Source of the DNA: Verrucomicrobiia bacterium
Lineage (GTDB): Bacteria > Verrucomicrobiota > Verrucomicrobiia > JABWAM01
DNA length: 15,725 nucleotides
Assembly: GCA_013360985.1 (NCBI GenBank)
Contig: JABWAM010000026.1
Coordinates: 1-15,725, forward strand
Direction: 5' to 3'
Shown here: piece by piece, positions 5,636 through 13,254 of the stretch
How the letters are laid out: each line of letters starts with the position of its first letter
Numbering within the stretch: the stretch's first letter is position 1
Translations under genes and position numbers: made by a program
The notes under the pieces: model-generated
Database searches by the model: none
Seen by the model: the letters and a program-made list of their open reading frames with translations, nothing else
Told to the model about the DNA's origin: nothing

Positions 5636-7927
5636 ATGGAAGGCCTCGAACTTCTTCACGACCTCGCCGTCGTCCTTTTGATCGCGGGACTGGCGGGATG
5701 GATCGCGCGCCGCCTCGGGCTGTCGGCGGTGGTGGGTTATCTCGTTGCCGGGCTCGTGATTGGGCCGCACACGCCGCCGTTTTCGTTGGTCCTCGACGAG
5801 GCGCAGGTGCGCACGCTCGCGCAGCTCGGGCTGGTCTTCCTGATGTTCGCCATGGGAATGGAGCTGAGCGTCAGCCGGCTCCGTCGTCTTGGCGCGCCGC
5901 TCGTCATCGCGACGGCGCTCGGCGCGCTGATTGTGCTGAACGTCTGCCGCGCGATCGGGCTGTTCGCGGGCTGGACGCACGCCGAAATCCTTTGCGTGAC
6001 GGGGATGCTCATCGTCTCTAGTTCGGCGGTCATCTCGAAACTCGTGATGGATTTCGGTCTGGCGCACGAGCGCGTGGGGCAGCTCGCGATGGGGATCACC
6101 CTGCTGGAAGACGGCGTGGCCGTGGCGATGCTTGCCTACATCGGCACGCTCGGCGGGCCCGATGCGGCGGGAACGGCGCCGGTCGTCCACATCCTCGCCA
6201 TCTTCGCGGGCTTCGTGGCGCTCGTGCTGATCCTCGGCCTCATCGTCGTGCCGCGCGTGCTGCGTCCCGCGATGCGACATGGCGGCCTGGAGATCGTCAC
6301 GCTCCTCCTCGCGGGAGGCATCCTCGGCCTCGCCGTGCTCGCCGTGCGTGCGGGCTACTCCGTCGCGCTCGGCGCGTTTCTCCTCGGCGCCATCGTTGCC
6401 GAAGGCCCGTTTCGCGCGCGAGTGCGGCGCGCCTTCAGCGGACTGAAAAACACGTTCACGGGCGTTTTCTTCGTCGCGGTTGGAATGATGATCGCGCCGC
6501 GCCTGCTCGTGGAGAACGCGGGATGGATCCTGGGGCTTTCCGCCTTCGCGCTCGTTGCCCGCCCGATCGCCTGCAGCGCGGCGCTGCTCGCCGTGGGGAC
6601 GCCCTTCGCCGTGGCGGTGCGCGCCGCGCTGTGCCTGACGGCGATCGGAGAGCTCTCGCTGGTCATCGCCGAGTTCGGCGTCTCGAAGGGGGTGCTCGAC
6701 GCGCGGTTTCCCGCGATCGCGGTGGGCGTGACCGTCGTCACCGCGCTCGGCTCGCTGGGCCTGGCGCGATGGGGGGAAGGCATGGCTTTGGCGCTCGAAG
6801 CGCGGCAGCCTCGCGCGATTCGGGCGTTCCTTGCTTCGTGGGCGGATTGGTTGGGGGCTGTCGAGGCGCATGGGCGATCGAGCGCTGTCTGGCGGATGGT
6901 GCGCGGCCGTTTGATCCAGGTGGGCGTCGAAGTCCTGTTGGTGAGCGGGCTGTTCGAGTTTTCTCCTGCGATCCGCGAGATGATCGCCGGATGGGTGTCC
7001 CCTCGATCGGAACATCTCGCGGCCTTTCACGCGCTGTTTTGGGCAGGACTCGTGTTGGTCGTTGCGGGTCCGCTGCTCGCGATCTGGCGCAACGTGTCGG
7101 TGTTGACGATGGTGGCCGCCGAGATGGCGACGAACTCCTCGGACCACCCGCGCGCGCGCGCGATCTTCGAGACGGCGCTGCGGACCGTCGCCGCGGTTTC
7201 CATGGGGATGTGGCTCTGGACGGTGTTCCCCTTTTATATCGCGTCGCCGCACGCGGTTGCGTTTTCAGCGGCCGTTTTTGTCTTCATCCTCGCCTTCTTC
7301 GGCCGGAGGCTCAGCCGATGGCATCGCCAGGTTGAGCTTGCGGTTCACGAGGCGCTCGGACACCTCGACAGCCGGGGGCATCTCGCCCTCGGTGCGCGTT
7401 TGGAGCAGGCGGGCGAATGGAACATTCATCTCGAGGAATGCGAACTTCCCGATCACGCGGCGTGCGCGGGAAAAAATCTGGCGGAACTGAATCTGCGCCG
7501 CCGTTTCGGCTGCACGGTGGTGCGGATCGAGCGCCAAGGTTTCGTGATTCCGCGGCCTTCGCCCGCGACGGAAGTCTTTCCAGGCGATCACCTGCTGCTC
7601 GCCGGCACAGAGTCGCAGATCGCCGAGGCGCGCGCGGCCCTCGGCGATCAAGAGGAACGCGGAGCGGACGGCGGAGAGACGGAGGCCCTGCTCCAGTCGC
7701 TGCGCGTTCCCGACGAGAGCCCGCATCTGGGACAATCGCTCGCGGATCTCGCTCCGCTGCGGGTGACGGGCGTCCAGGTGCTCGGCATCCGCCGCACCAA
7801 TGAGCGGATCGTGAATCCTTCCGGCGAAGAGACCCTTTGCGCGGGCGACGAACTCCTCGTGCTCGGCGAGCCGTCGCGGGTGCAACGCTTCGCGAAATCT
7901 TTGCGCCAGGATTCGTCCACGGGCTGA
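5636..7927 (+). CDS. CPA2-family (Kef-like) cation/proton antiporter with two C-terminal TrkA-C domains
   Basis: This 763-residue inner-membrane protein should exchange K+ or Na+ for H+. Residues about 5-390 form the Na+/H+ exchanger domain: GYLVAGLVIGP, the LGLVFLMFAMGMEL helix, SSSAVISKL, and LLEDGVAV with D159 at the conserved acidic position. FVAVGMMI and an ELSLVIAEFG helix follow. A second hydrophobic block of three or four segments (about 424-558) comes next, where many Kef proteins carry a Rossmann RCK_N/TrkA-N domain; I see no GxGxxG loop there. The C-terminus has two TrkA-C (RCK_C) units, about 595-668 (FPGDHLLLAGTESQI) and 685-758 (CAGDELLVLGEPSRV). TrkA-C domains often bind ligands such as nucleotides, which suggests ligand gating. 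It has its own candidate promoter and ends 43 bases from the convergent DUF2851 gene. Ion specificity cannot be read from the sequence. Confidence 0.93.
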   Translation: MEGLELLHDLAVVLLIAGLAGWIARRLGLSAVVGYLVAGLVIGPHTPPFSLVLDEAQVRTLAQLGLVFLMFAMGMELSVSRLRRLGAPLVIATALGALIVLNVCRAIGLFAGWTHAEILCVTGMLIVSSSAVISKLVMDFGLAHERVGQLAMGITLLEDGVAVAMLAYIGTLGGPDAAGTAPVVHILAIFAGFVALVLILGLIVVPRVLRPAMRHGGLEIVTLLLAGGILGLAVLAVRAGYSVALGAFLLGAIVAEGPFRARVRRAFSGLKNTFTGVFFVAVGMMIAPRLLVENAGWILGLSAFALVARPIACSAALLAVGTPFAVAVRAALCLTAIGELSLVIAEFGVSKGVLDARFPAIAVGVTVVTALGSLGLARWGEGMALALEARQPRAIRAFLASWADWLGAVEAHGRSSAVWRMVRGRLIQVGVEVLLVSGLFEFSPAIREMIAGWVSPRSEHLAAFHALFWAGLVLVVAGPLLAIWRNVSVLTMVAAEMATNSSDHPRARAIFETALRTVAAVSMGMWLWTVFPFYIASPHAVAFSAAVFVFILAFFGRRLSRWHRQVELAVHEALGHLDSRGHLALGARLEQAGEWNIHLEECELPDHAACAGKNLAELNLRRRFGCTVVRIERQGFVIPRPSPATEVFPGDHLLLAGTESQIAEARAALGDQEERGADGGETEALLQSLRVPDESPHLGQSLADLAPLRVTGVQVLGIRRTNERIVNPSGEETLCAGDELLVLGEPSRVQRFAKSLRQDSSTG

Positions 7928-7970
7928 CGCGCGCCGATGGGCCTCCCGGGGGGCGCCGGATGCGCGAGCG

Positions 7971-9239
7971 TCAGGAGGCGTTCGAAGGCGCCAGAAGGTC
8001 GCCGTCCAGACGGAGTTGCACGAGCCCCTGTTGGAGGATGTTCCGCCGCGGAGGCGGAATGCCGAGGTCATAAGCCATCTCGCGACAGAGGCGATTCGGC
8101 GCGGGCGCGGGCCAATCGGCCCAAAGGGTTTGCAGGCGGGCGCGCGCGGTCTCCGCGGCGCGCGCGTGCGCGAACGGGAGGACCACGTTGATCGCCATTT
8201 CGCGCCAGCGTTCGGGGCCGATGAGCGCGACTGGCCGCGCCAGGCGCGCGCCGCCCGCCCGATAGTGCCGCGACCAAAAGGCGTGCTCGATCGCGGGCGG
8301 ACGACGGAGGCGTTCCGGTTGGGCGGCCAACGCCGCGAGCCATTCCTCGATCCGCGAACGGCGGGAGAGGAGGAGCGCGAGGGCGGCAAGACGGCGTTCG
8401 GGATGATTCGCGGGTCGCACTTGATGGACGCGGAGCGGAACGGCGCGCGCTGCGGCGAGGAGCGCTGCGATGCGCTGATCGTCGTCGGTGAGGCGGAGCA
8501 TCGAGGCGACGGGTACGGCCGCGGCGAGGCGACGGAAGATCCAGCGGTTATGCTTGTAGCCGAGCGCCTCGGCGAGCGCTTCCCAGGCGGCCTGCTCCGG
8601 GCCGACGGCCGCACTCCGGACTTCGAGGCGCTGCGATTTCCGTTCGAAACGAAACCGTCCCGCAGCTTCGATCCGCGCGAGTTTTTCGTCGGGAGCAAGA
8701 TGATCGAATGGCGAGAGGCTGCGGCGGAGGCGCATCGGAGCGATCGGATAACTATCGGGATCGAGCGATTCGGCGAGTTCGCCGAGCGAGCCTTCGAGAT
8801 GGGGACTCAAGACGATTTGCGCGACCGCGCGACCCCCGTAGCGCGTCAGACGCGGAACGGCTTCCGAAGACCAGAGGCAGACATCGAGGATCACGCGCGC
8901 ATACGCGGGATCGGCCTCATGCCCATGCTCGTCCCAGCCGGTCGCGTGGAGATGAATTTCGACATCGCCGCGACGGAGGACGCCACCGATCTCTAGGCGC
9001 GCGTCCGTAAAGTCGGGGCCGCCCTCGACGTTCCATCGGCCGGGCGAAAGGACGCGGATCGATCGCCCGTCGCGATCGAAAAGCCTTTCGGTATGGAAGA
9101 GCTGATCGGCCCAGATCGCCTGAACGAGGCGTTCGGAGACGGGGATCGGCTCATGAAAGTCCGCCGGTTCGCGCAAGGAGAACAGGGCGCGCGCGCCCCG
9201 CGCGGCGGAGAACTCGCGGGCGGATCCCATCCGCGTCAT
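7971..9239 (-). CDS. DUF2851 family protein
   Basis: From ATG 9239-9237 the protein has 422 residues; an upstream in-frame start at 9275 would add twelve basic residues, but GGTGA precedes the chosen ATG. The N-terminal third carries the family marks: VQAIWADQLF (39-48), DGRSIRVLSPGRWN (57-70), GGPDFTDARLEIG (73-85), GDVEIHLHATGWDEHGH (91-107) and DPAYARVILDV. The rest is helical and rich in Leu, Arg and Ala, ending near GIPPPRRNILQQGLV. DUF2851 proteins have no assigned function that I know. No signal peptide or membrane segment is seen, so it is likely cytoplasmic. The arrangement D76 ... E94-x-H96 recalls PD-(D/E)XK nuclease cores but is only suggestive. It is monocistronic and divergent from the redoxin gene, with 86 bases between the starts. 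Confidence 0.9.
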   Translation of the reverse strand: MTRMGSAREFSAARGARALFSLREPADFHEPIPVSERLVQAIWADQLFHTERLFDRDGRSIRVLSPGRWNVEGGPDFTDARLEIGGVLRRGDVEIHLHATGWDEHGHEADPAYARVILDVCLWSSEAVPRLTRYGGRAVAQIVLSPHLEGSLGELAESLDPDSYPIAPMRLRRSLSPFDHLAPDEKLARIEAAGRFRFERKSQRLEVRSAAVGPEQAAWEALAEALGYKHNRWIFRRLAAAVPVASMLRLTDDDQRIAALLAAARAVPLRVHQVRPANHPERRLAALALLLSRRSRIEEWLAALAAQPERLRRPPAIEHAFWSRHYRAGGARLARPVALIGPERWREMAINVVLPFAHARAAETARARLQTLWADWPAPAPNRLCREMAYDLGIPPPRRNILQQGLVQLRLDGDLLAPSNAS

Positions 9240-9291
9240 GGAGGTCACCCTGCGGACGCGCCGCGCGCGATGCAACGCGAAAGTGAACGGG

Positions 9292-9319
9292 TTGACAGCG
9301 CCGAAGGCTTTCGTAATCT
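9292..9319 (+). promoter_or_regulatory. sigma70-like promoter of the redoxin gene
   Basis: A perfect TTGACA (9292-9297) and TAATCT (9314-9319) are 16 bases apart. Only six bases separate the -10 box from ATG 9326, so transcription would begin at or next to the start codon and the mRNA would be leaderless. The predicted signal peptide begins exactly at this ATG, which supports the start. Confidence 0.65.
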
Positions 9320-9325
9320 CCGAGC

Positions 9326-9922
9326 ATGAAAACGATCGCGATCGTCTGCGCCGCGTTGCTCCTCGCCGACGCGGAAGCCCAGGTGAAGACCGGGGCGCCC
9401 GCGCCCGAATTTTCGCTGCAGTCCGTTGACGGGCGGACGGTGCGCCTCTCGGACTACCGAGGGAAGATCGTCGTGTTGGAATGGATCAACTTCGGCTGTC
9501 CTTTCGTCCTCAACCACTATCGCGGCGGCGCGATGCCGGCCGTTCAAGCGGAGATGGCAGGCCAAGGGATCGTTTGGTTGGCGATCAACTCGACCCATTC
9601 TCAACACGCGGACCATCGTCCGGCGGAGAAGCTGGCGGCTCAGGCGAAAGAAATGGGTCTGAAATCCACGGCGTTGCTGCTCGATCCGGAGGGCGCCGTC
9701 GGCCGTCTCTACGGCGCGAAGACGACGCCGCACATGTTCGTGGTGGATGCCTCCGGGAACGTGGCGTACCAGGGGGCCGTTGACGATCAACCTCGGACGA
9801 AAGGCGATCCCCGGATGGCGAAGAACTATGTTCGCGCCGCGGTGGAGGATCTTCGCGCGGGGAAAACGGTTGCGATCCCCGAGACCAAGGCTTACGGCTG
9901 CAGCGTAAAATACGCGAAGTGA
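9326..9922 (+). CDS. secreted redoxin/thioredoxin-fold protein (AhpC/TSA-like)
   Basis: This 198-residue protein starts with a short signal peptide (KT, hydrophobic IAIVCAALLLADA, likely cleavage near AEA-Q), so it should act outside the cytoplasm. The thioredoxin fold follows: GAPAPEFSLQSVDGRTVRLSDYRGKIVVLEW, then NFGCPFVLNHY with Cys58 where thioredoxins have CxxC, the second Cys being replaced. Later marks are LLLDPEGAVGRLYGAKTTPHMFVVD with the cis-Pro TTP motif, and a conserved YGCSVKY end with Cys192. The family is common as 'redoxin domain' proteins of unknown substrate; a peroxidase or thiol-reductase role with Cys58 peroxidatic and Cys192 resolving is my inference. A strong promoter lies directly upstream with no leader, and the ferritin-like gene follows within 44 bases, so the two probably share a transcript. 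Confidence 0.92.
   Translation: MKTIAIVCAALLLADAEAQVKTGAPAPEFSLQSVDGRTVRLSDYRGKIVVLEWINFGCPFVLNHYRGGAMPAVQAEMAGQGIVWLAINSTHSQHADHRPAEKLAAQAKEMGLKSTALLLDPEGAVGRLYGAKTTPHMFVVDASGNVAYQGAVDDQPRTKGDPRMAKNYVRAAVEDLRAGKTVAIPETKAYGCSVKYAK
9331..9344. repeat. 14-base perfect palindrome in the first codons of the redoxin gene
   Basis: ACGATCGCGATCGT reads the same on both strands. It lies about +5 to +18 from the inferred transcription start, where a bound repressor could act. GATCGC-type words are frequent in this genome, so it may be chance. Confidence 0.35.
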
Positions 9923-9966
9923 CTCGCGCGCTTGCATTCGAAGAAATTCCGTACGAGAATATGAGT

Positions 9967-10434
9967 ATGAGTAAACCTGATTCTCAAACGCAAAAGATCA
10001 TTCGTGAGTTGGCCGTCGCTTATGCGATGGAGCTCGAGACCGTGCAGAACTACATCGCCGCCTCGATCAACCCGGACGGCGTTCGTTCGGACGTCATCAA
10101 GAAGGCGCTGGCCGCCGACGTGGCGACCGAGGTGTCGCACGCGCAACAACTGGGGCAGCGCATCAAAACCCTCGGGGGCCGCGTGCCCGGTTCACTCGAC
10201 AACGTCCGCAATCAGTCCTACCTGCAGCCGGCCGCCGACACGACCGACATCGTCCGCGTGATCAAGGGCGTGATCCGCGCGGAAGAGGGCGCGATCGCGC
10301 AGTACAAGAAGATCATCAAGCTCTGCGAAGGGCATGATTGGGTGACGCAGGATCTCGCGATCGAGATCCTCGGCGGCGAAGAGGAACACCGTCGCGAGTT
10401 TCTCGGATTCCTTCGAGAATACGAAAAGGCCTGA
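9967..10434 (+). CDS. ferritin-like diiron protein (bacterioferritin/DUF-type four-helix bundle)
   Basis: From ATG 9967 the protein has 155 residues and is nearly all helical. Diiron ligands are laid out as in ferritin-like proteins: a helix-1 Glu (E22 or E24 in AMELETVQNY), E55-x-x-H58 (TEVSHAQQL), E106/E107 in RAEEGAIAQY, and E138-x-x-H141 (EEEHRREF). Such proteins oxidise or store iron, or use the diiron centre to reduce oxygen or peroxide. Start choice: GAGA lies eight bases before 9967; ATG 9961 and a GTG at 9919 overlapping the redoxin stop are also in frame, but the family's first helix begins shortly after 9967. It is immediately downstream of the redoxin, which suggests a joint role in oxidative and iron stress. 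The exact subfamily (bacterioferritin, Dps-like or rubrerythrin-like without rubredoxin) is not settled. Confidence 0.88.
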   Translation: MSKPDSQTQKIIRELAVAYAMELETVQNYIAASINPDGVRSDVIKKALAADVATEVSHAQQLGQRIKTLGGRVPGSLDNVRNQSYLQPAADTTDIVRVIKGVIRAEEGAIAQYKKIIKLCEGHDWVTQDLAIEILGGEEEHRREFLGFLREYEKA

Positions 10435-10583
10435 TCTGCCGTGGGGAAACCGGGGATGTTCACCGCGGGGCTTGGCGCGCGGTTCGTCCGGGGCTTTCGG
10501 CAGTCCGCGCGTTCTTCGGAGGGAGACGTCGTTTCGGATTTTCCGGCTTCGCAGCCGCCGCGGAATGCGTTAACAAGAACGGA

Positions 10584-11390
10584 ATGAAACTGTTTGATTT
10601 GACCGGCGAGGTGGCGGTGGTCATCGGCGCGACCGGCGTGATCGGCGGAGCCATCGCCGAAGGCATGGCCGAGGCGGGCGCGCGCGTGGCGTTGCTTGCG
10701 CGATCGCGGGAAACCGGCGAGGCGCGCGCGCAAGCCATCCGGGATCGTGGCGGCGAAGCGGCCTACTTTTCCGCCAGCGCCACCGACGCCGTCCACCTCC
10801 GGGAGGCGTGCGCCGCCGTGGAGAGCCGATTCGGTCCGGTGAGCGTCCTCGTCAACTGCGCCGGAGGCAACGATCCGGAAAGCACGGTCTCCGCCGAGAA
10901 CCCTTTCGAGAAAATTCCGCTCGAGGCCTGGATGGCCAACTACAACCTCAACTTCGTCGGAGGCGCGCTCCTGCCCTGCCAGGTCTTCGGCCCCGGCATG
11001 TTGGCTCGCGGCAGGGGGAGCGTCATCCATATCGCCAGCGTCTCGGCGCATCTGCCTCTCTCGCGGGTCGTCAGCTATTCCGCGGCGAAAGCGGCCGTTC
11101 TCAACTTCAGCATGTTCCTCGCGCGCGAATGGGCGCCGAAGGGCGTGCGCGTCAACACGATCACGCCGGGATTCTTTCCCGCAGGCCAAAACAAGAAACT
11201 GCTCTTCAAGGAGGACGGATCTCCCAGCGAACGCACGCGCGCGATCTGGGGTCATACCCCCATGGGGCGCTTCGGGGAGGCCTCGGAGCTCGTCGGCGCG
11301 GCGATCTTTCTTGCGAGCGAAAAGGCCTCCAGTTTTGTCACGGGCGCCGATCTTCGCGTGGACGGAGGGTTCCTCTGTCAGACCATTTGA
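10584..11390 (+). CDS. SDR oxidoreductase, D-mannonate oxidoreductase (fructuronate reductase) type
   Basis: ATG 10584 gives 268 residues beginning MKLFDLTGEVAVVIGATG, the normal start for this family. A longer frame reaching back to 10338 is a read-through of the ferritin gene in another frame and is rejected. The classical SDR elements are present: cofactor loop around G15-x-x-G18-x-x-G21, NCAGG (91-95), Ser152, Y165-S-A-A-K169, and VNTITPGFF. The segments GGNDPE, ALLPCQVFGPGM, PGFFPAGQN, LLFKEDGS, TPMGRFGEASELVGA and SSFVTGADLRVDGGF match my memory of the SDR group that interconverts D-mannonate and D-fructuronate in hexuronate breakdown. No uxuA, uxaC or sugar transporter is nearby, so the substrate is inferred from sequence style only. 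It lies 149 bases after the ferritin gene and converges with the transglutaminase-like gene. Confidence 0.92.
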   Translation: MKLFDLTGEVAVVIGATGVIGGAIAEGMAEAGARVALLARSRETGEARAQAIRDRGGEAAYFSASATDAVHLREACAAVESRFGPVSVLVNCAGGNDPESTVSAENPFEKIPLEAWMANYNLNFVGGALLPCQVFGPGMLARGRGSVIHIASVSAHLPLSRVVSYSAAKAAVLNFSMFLAREWAPKGVRVNTITPGFFPAGQNKKLLFKEDGSPSERTRAIWGHTPMGRFGEASELVGAAIFLASEKASSFVTGADLRVDGGFLCQTI

Positions 11391-11395
11391 GCGGT

Positions 11396-11415
11396 CGGCG
11401 GGGTCCCCGAAGCCG
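11396..11415. other. GC-rich stem-loop between convergent genes
   Basis: CGGC and GGG at 11396-11402 can pair with CCC and GCCG at 11406-11415, with a small bulge. It lies in the 36 bases between the SDR stop and the stop of the convergent gene, where a bidirectional terminator would be expected. No T-run follows on either strand, so intrinsic termination is doubtful. Confidence 0.2.
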
Positions 11416-11426
11416 AGGCGCGGCGT

Positions 11427-13133
11427 TCAGCGGCGCCGGATGATCAGCGCCCTCCACGGATGGCCGATCGCGCCCAACTGGCTGCGGGCCGAGATGGAGC
11501 ACGCGTTGAGGCCGACGTTCAGCCGCCAGAGGAAATGCGCGTCGCGATGCGTCACCCGCTGTCCGTTGACGCGGATCTCGAAGGAATCGAAGAATTGCGC
11601 CTGAAACGGTTCGAGCTGCAACCGGATCTCGGCGGGAGCGCGACGCCAGTCCATACGAACGCGCACGCGATTGCAGGACCAGTAGAGATGCCTCGGATCG
11701 GAAACGCGGCGCTGCCCCGCGGGAGGCGAGTGCGGATCCAGGCGAGAGGGAAGATACCAACGGGGATAATACCACCAGGATTTCGGGGCCTCCTTCACTC
11801 CGTAGTCGCGCCGTTGGAACCACCCCATGAAGAGATAGCAATGCCGAGCCCACGACTCGGGTTGGGCGTAGTGGATACTCCCGCCGGGGCAGGGAACGCC
11901 GAGCGAAAGATGGCGCGCCTCCCGGCGGAAGATCCCCGGCTCCCCGCGGTCCCGTTCGAGCAGGACGATCAGTTCGCCGATCGAGAAAGGGCGACCGCGG
12001 GAATCGAGCCAGCAGCCGGCGTGCCCTCCGGCGTTATCCACCTCGAGGCAGATCCACTTGTCATGGAAATGGTCGTAGACATCGAGCGAAGAATGGTTGA
12101 TGACCTGCGTGCGTCGCGCGGGCACTCCGAGAGCCCAGAGCGCTTCCTCCATGGTGTGCGCGTAGCCGCCGCACATGCCGCACACCTCGCCTCGTTTGAT
12201 GCCGGCAAGCAGACGGTCGCCACGCTCCTCGAAGATCGCGCGCGGCCAGGGCCAGTACGAGGTATGCGGCCACAGGTTGGCGATGTGCCGTCCGATCGCC
12301 AACACCCCTTCGAACGCGTTTCGCGCGCCGTGATACAACCGCGCCAACTCGGGGTGCGCCCGCTGGCATGCGCGAAAGTTGGCCGGCCGATCGGGGATCG
12401 AATCGAAGCGGATCGGGCTCTCGACGATGGGCGGATCGTGAAAATCCACCAACGTGAGCGACCTCGGCATCGCAGGCGCACGCTGCGGCGGCGTCGCGCG
12501 AAGCGTCAGGATCTCGCGCTGCTCCCGAGGGGAGACGCTCGGGCGCTCGACCGGGGCCGAACGACACTCCACGCGTCGAATCCATCCGTGGAACACCTCC
12601 GTCCATCGGGTGCGATGCGGACGAAGCTCGTTGATCGCCCCTCCGATCTCGAGAGGGACGCTCCGCTGGAGGTACGCATGCCAGGCGACGTTGCGGGCCA
12701 GGCTGATTCCGCCGGCGCTCAAGCGAAACCCTGTCGAGGAATTCCAACTCACCCGCACCCGGAGCGGACGCTCTCCGTGTCGTGGAGCAAGGAGGCGAAG
12801 GTCGTGCCCATAAAAACGGAGATGGAGATCGCACTCCGCGCCTCTGGGGCGCGCCGAAAGGAGAAAATAGTTTCCAAAAGTCCGGGCCAAAATCCCGCCC
12901 GCATCTCCTTCGTCCAGGAGAAATTCCAGGAGGAGAGCGCCCGCCGCGTCATTGAGTTTTCCACGATTCCAATAGAGGAGACCGCGACCGCCGGCGGAGA
13001 AACGCAACCCGCGTCCTCGCTGAAACCCTTCGGAGGGATGAGTCATCCCCATGACCGGCGCGCCCCCGCCGCGGGCGACGCGCGGGCGGGCGCTCCTTTC
13101 GAGATCGAGGAAGAACGTGCGGCGCGCCTTCAT
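11427..13133 (-). CDS. LamG-like plus transglutaminase-like domain protein
   Basis: ATG 13133-13131 gives 568 residues. The frame stays open to a TTG at 13286 that overlaps the upstream gene, but the N-terminal fold begins just after the chosen ATG. Residues about 4-190 look like a concanavalin/LamG beta-sandwich (FFLDLERS, RGRGLRFSAGG, LLLEFLLD, FHGWIRRVE). A transglutaminase-like core follows at about 310-370: GMCGGYAHTMEEALWALGVPARRTQVI with Cys321, then His347 before LDVYDHF, and Asp366 in WICLEVDNAGG, a complete Cys-His-Asp triad. The C-terminus (about 475-568) looks like another beta domain (FDSFEIRVNGQ). Such cores act as cysteine proteases, peptide cross-linkers or amidases. No clear signal peptide is seen from this start, so location is uncertain. 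The substrate is unknown. It lies 121 bases downstream of the DUF255 gene on the same strand. Confidence 0.82.
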   Translation of the reverse strand: MKARRTFFLDLERSARPRVARGGGAPVMGMTHPSEGFQRGRGLRFSAGGRGLLYWNRGKLNDAAGALLLEFLLDEGDAGGILARTFGNYFLLSARPRGAECDLHLRFYGHDLRLLAPRHGERPLRVRVSWNSSTGFRLSAGGISLARNVAWHAYLQRSVPLEIGGAINELRPHRTRWTEVFHGWIRRVECRSAPVERPSVSPREQREILTLRATPPQRAPAMPRSLTLVDFHDPPIVESPIRFDSIPDRPANFRACQRAHPELARLYHGARNAFEGVLAIGRHIANLWPHTSYWPWPRAIFEERGDRLLAGIKRGEVCGMCGGYAHTMEEALWALGVPARRTQVINHSSLDVYDHFHDKWICLEVDNAGGHAGCWLDSRGRPFSIGELIVLLERDRGEPGIFRREARHLSLGVPCPGGSIHYAQPESWARHCYLFMGWFQRRDYGVKEAPKSWWYYPRWYLPSRLDPHSPPAGQRRVSDPRHLYWSCNRVRVRMDWRRAPAEIRLQLEPFQAQFFDSFEIRVNGQRVTHRDAHFLWRLNVGLNACSISARSQLGAIGHPWRALIIRRR

Positions 13134-13254
13134 CGCTCGCCGGGGCCCCGGCCGCGTCCGTCGCGGCTTTCCTGCGAGGAAAGGGGCGAGGCCGAGCAGG
13201 GCGGTCTCGAAACCCCATAGGGATAAGGCGTTCTCGGCCTTTCGGATGGAGATC

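Noticed and set aside
5483..7252. 589-residue minus-strand frame across the antiporter
   Set aside because: It is extremely rich in Arg, His, Asp and Glu with no motif; it is the antisense image of membrane helices.
7928..7970. GC-rich inverted sequence between the antiporter and DUF2851 as a terminator
   Set aside because: The pairing is irregular and there is no T-run on either strand.
10338..10583. N-terminal extension of the SDR gene back to 10338
   Set aside because: The extension overlaps the ferritin gene in another frame and is not SDR-like; the family start is at 10584.
11460..13220. 586-residue plus-strand frame across the transglutaminase-like gene
   Set aside because: No family motif is seen, while the opposite frame has a Cys-His-Asp triad and LamG-like sequence.
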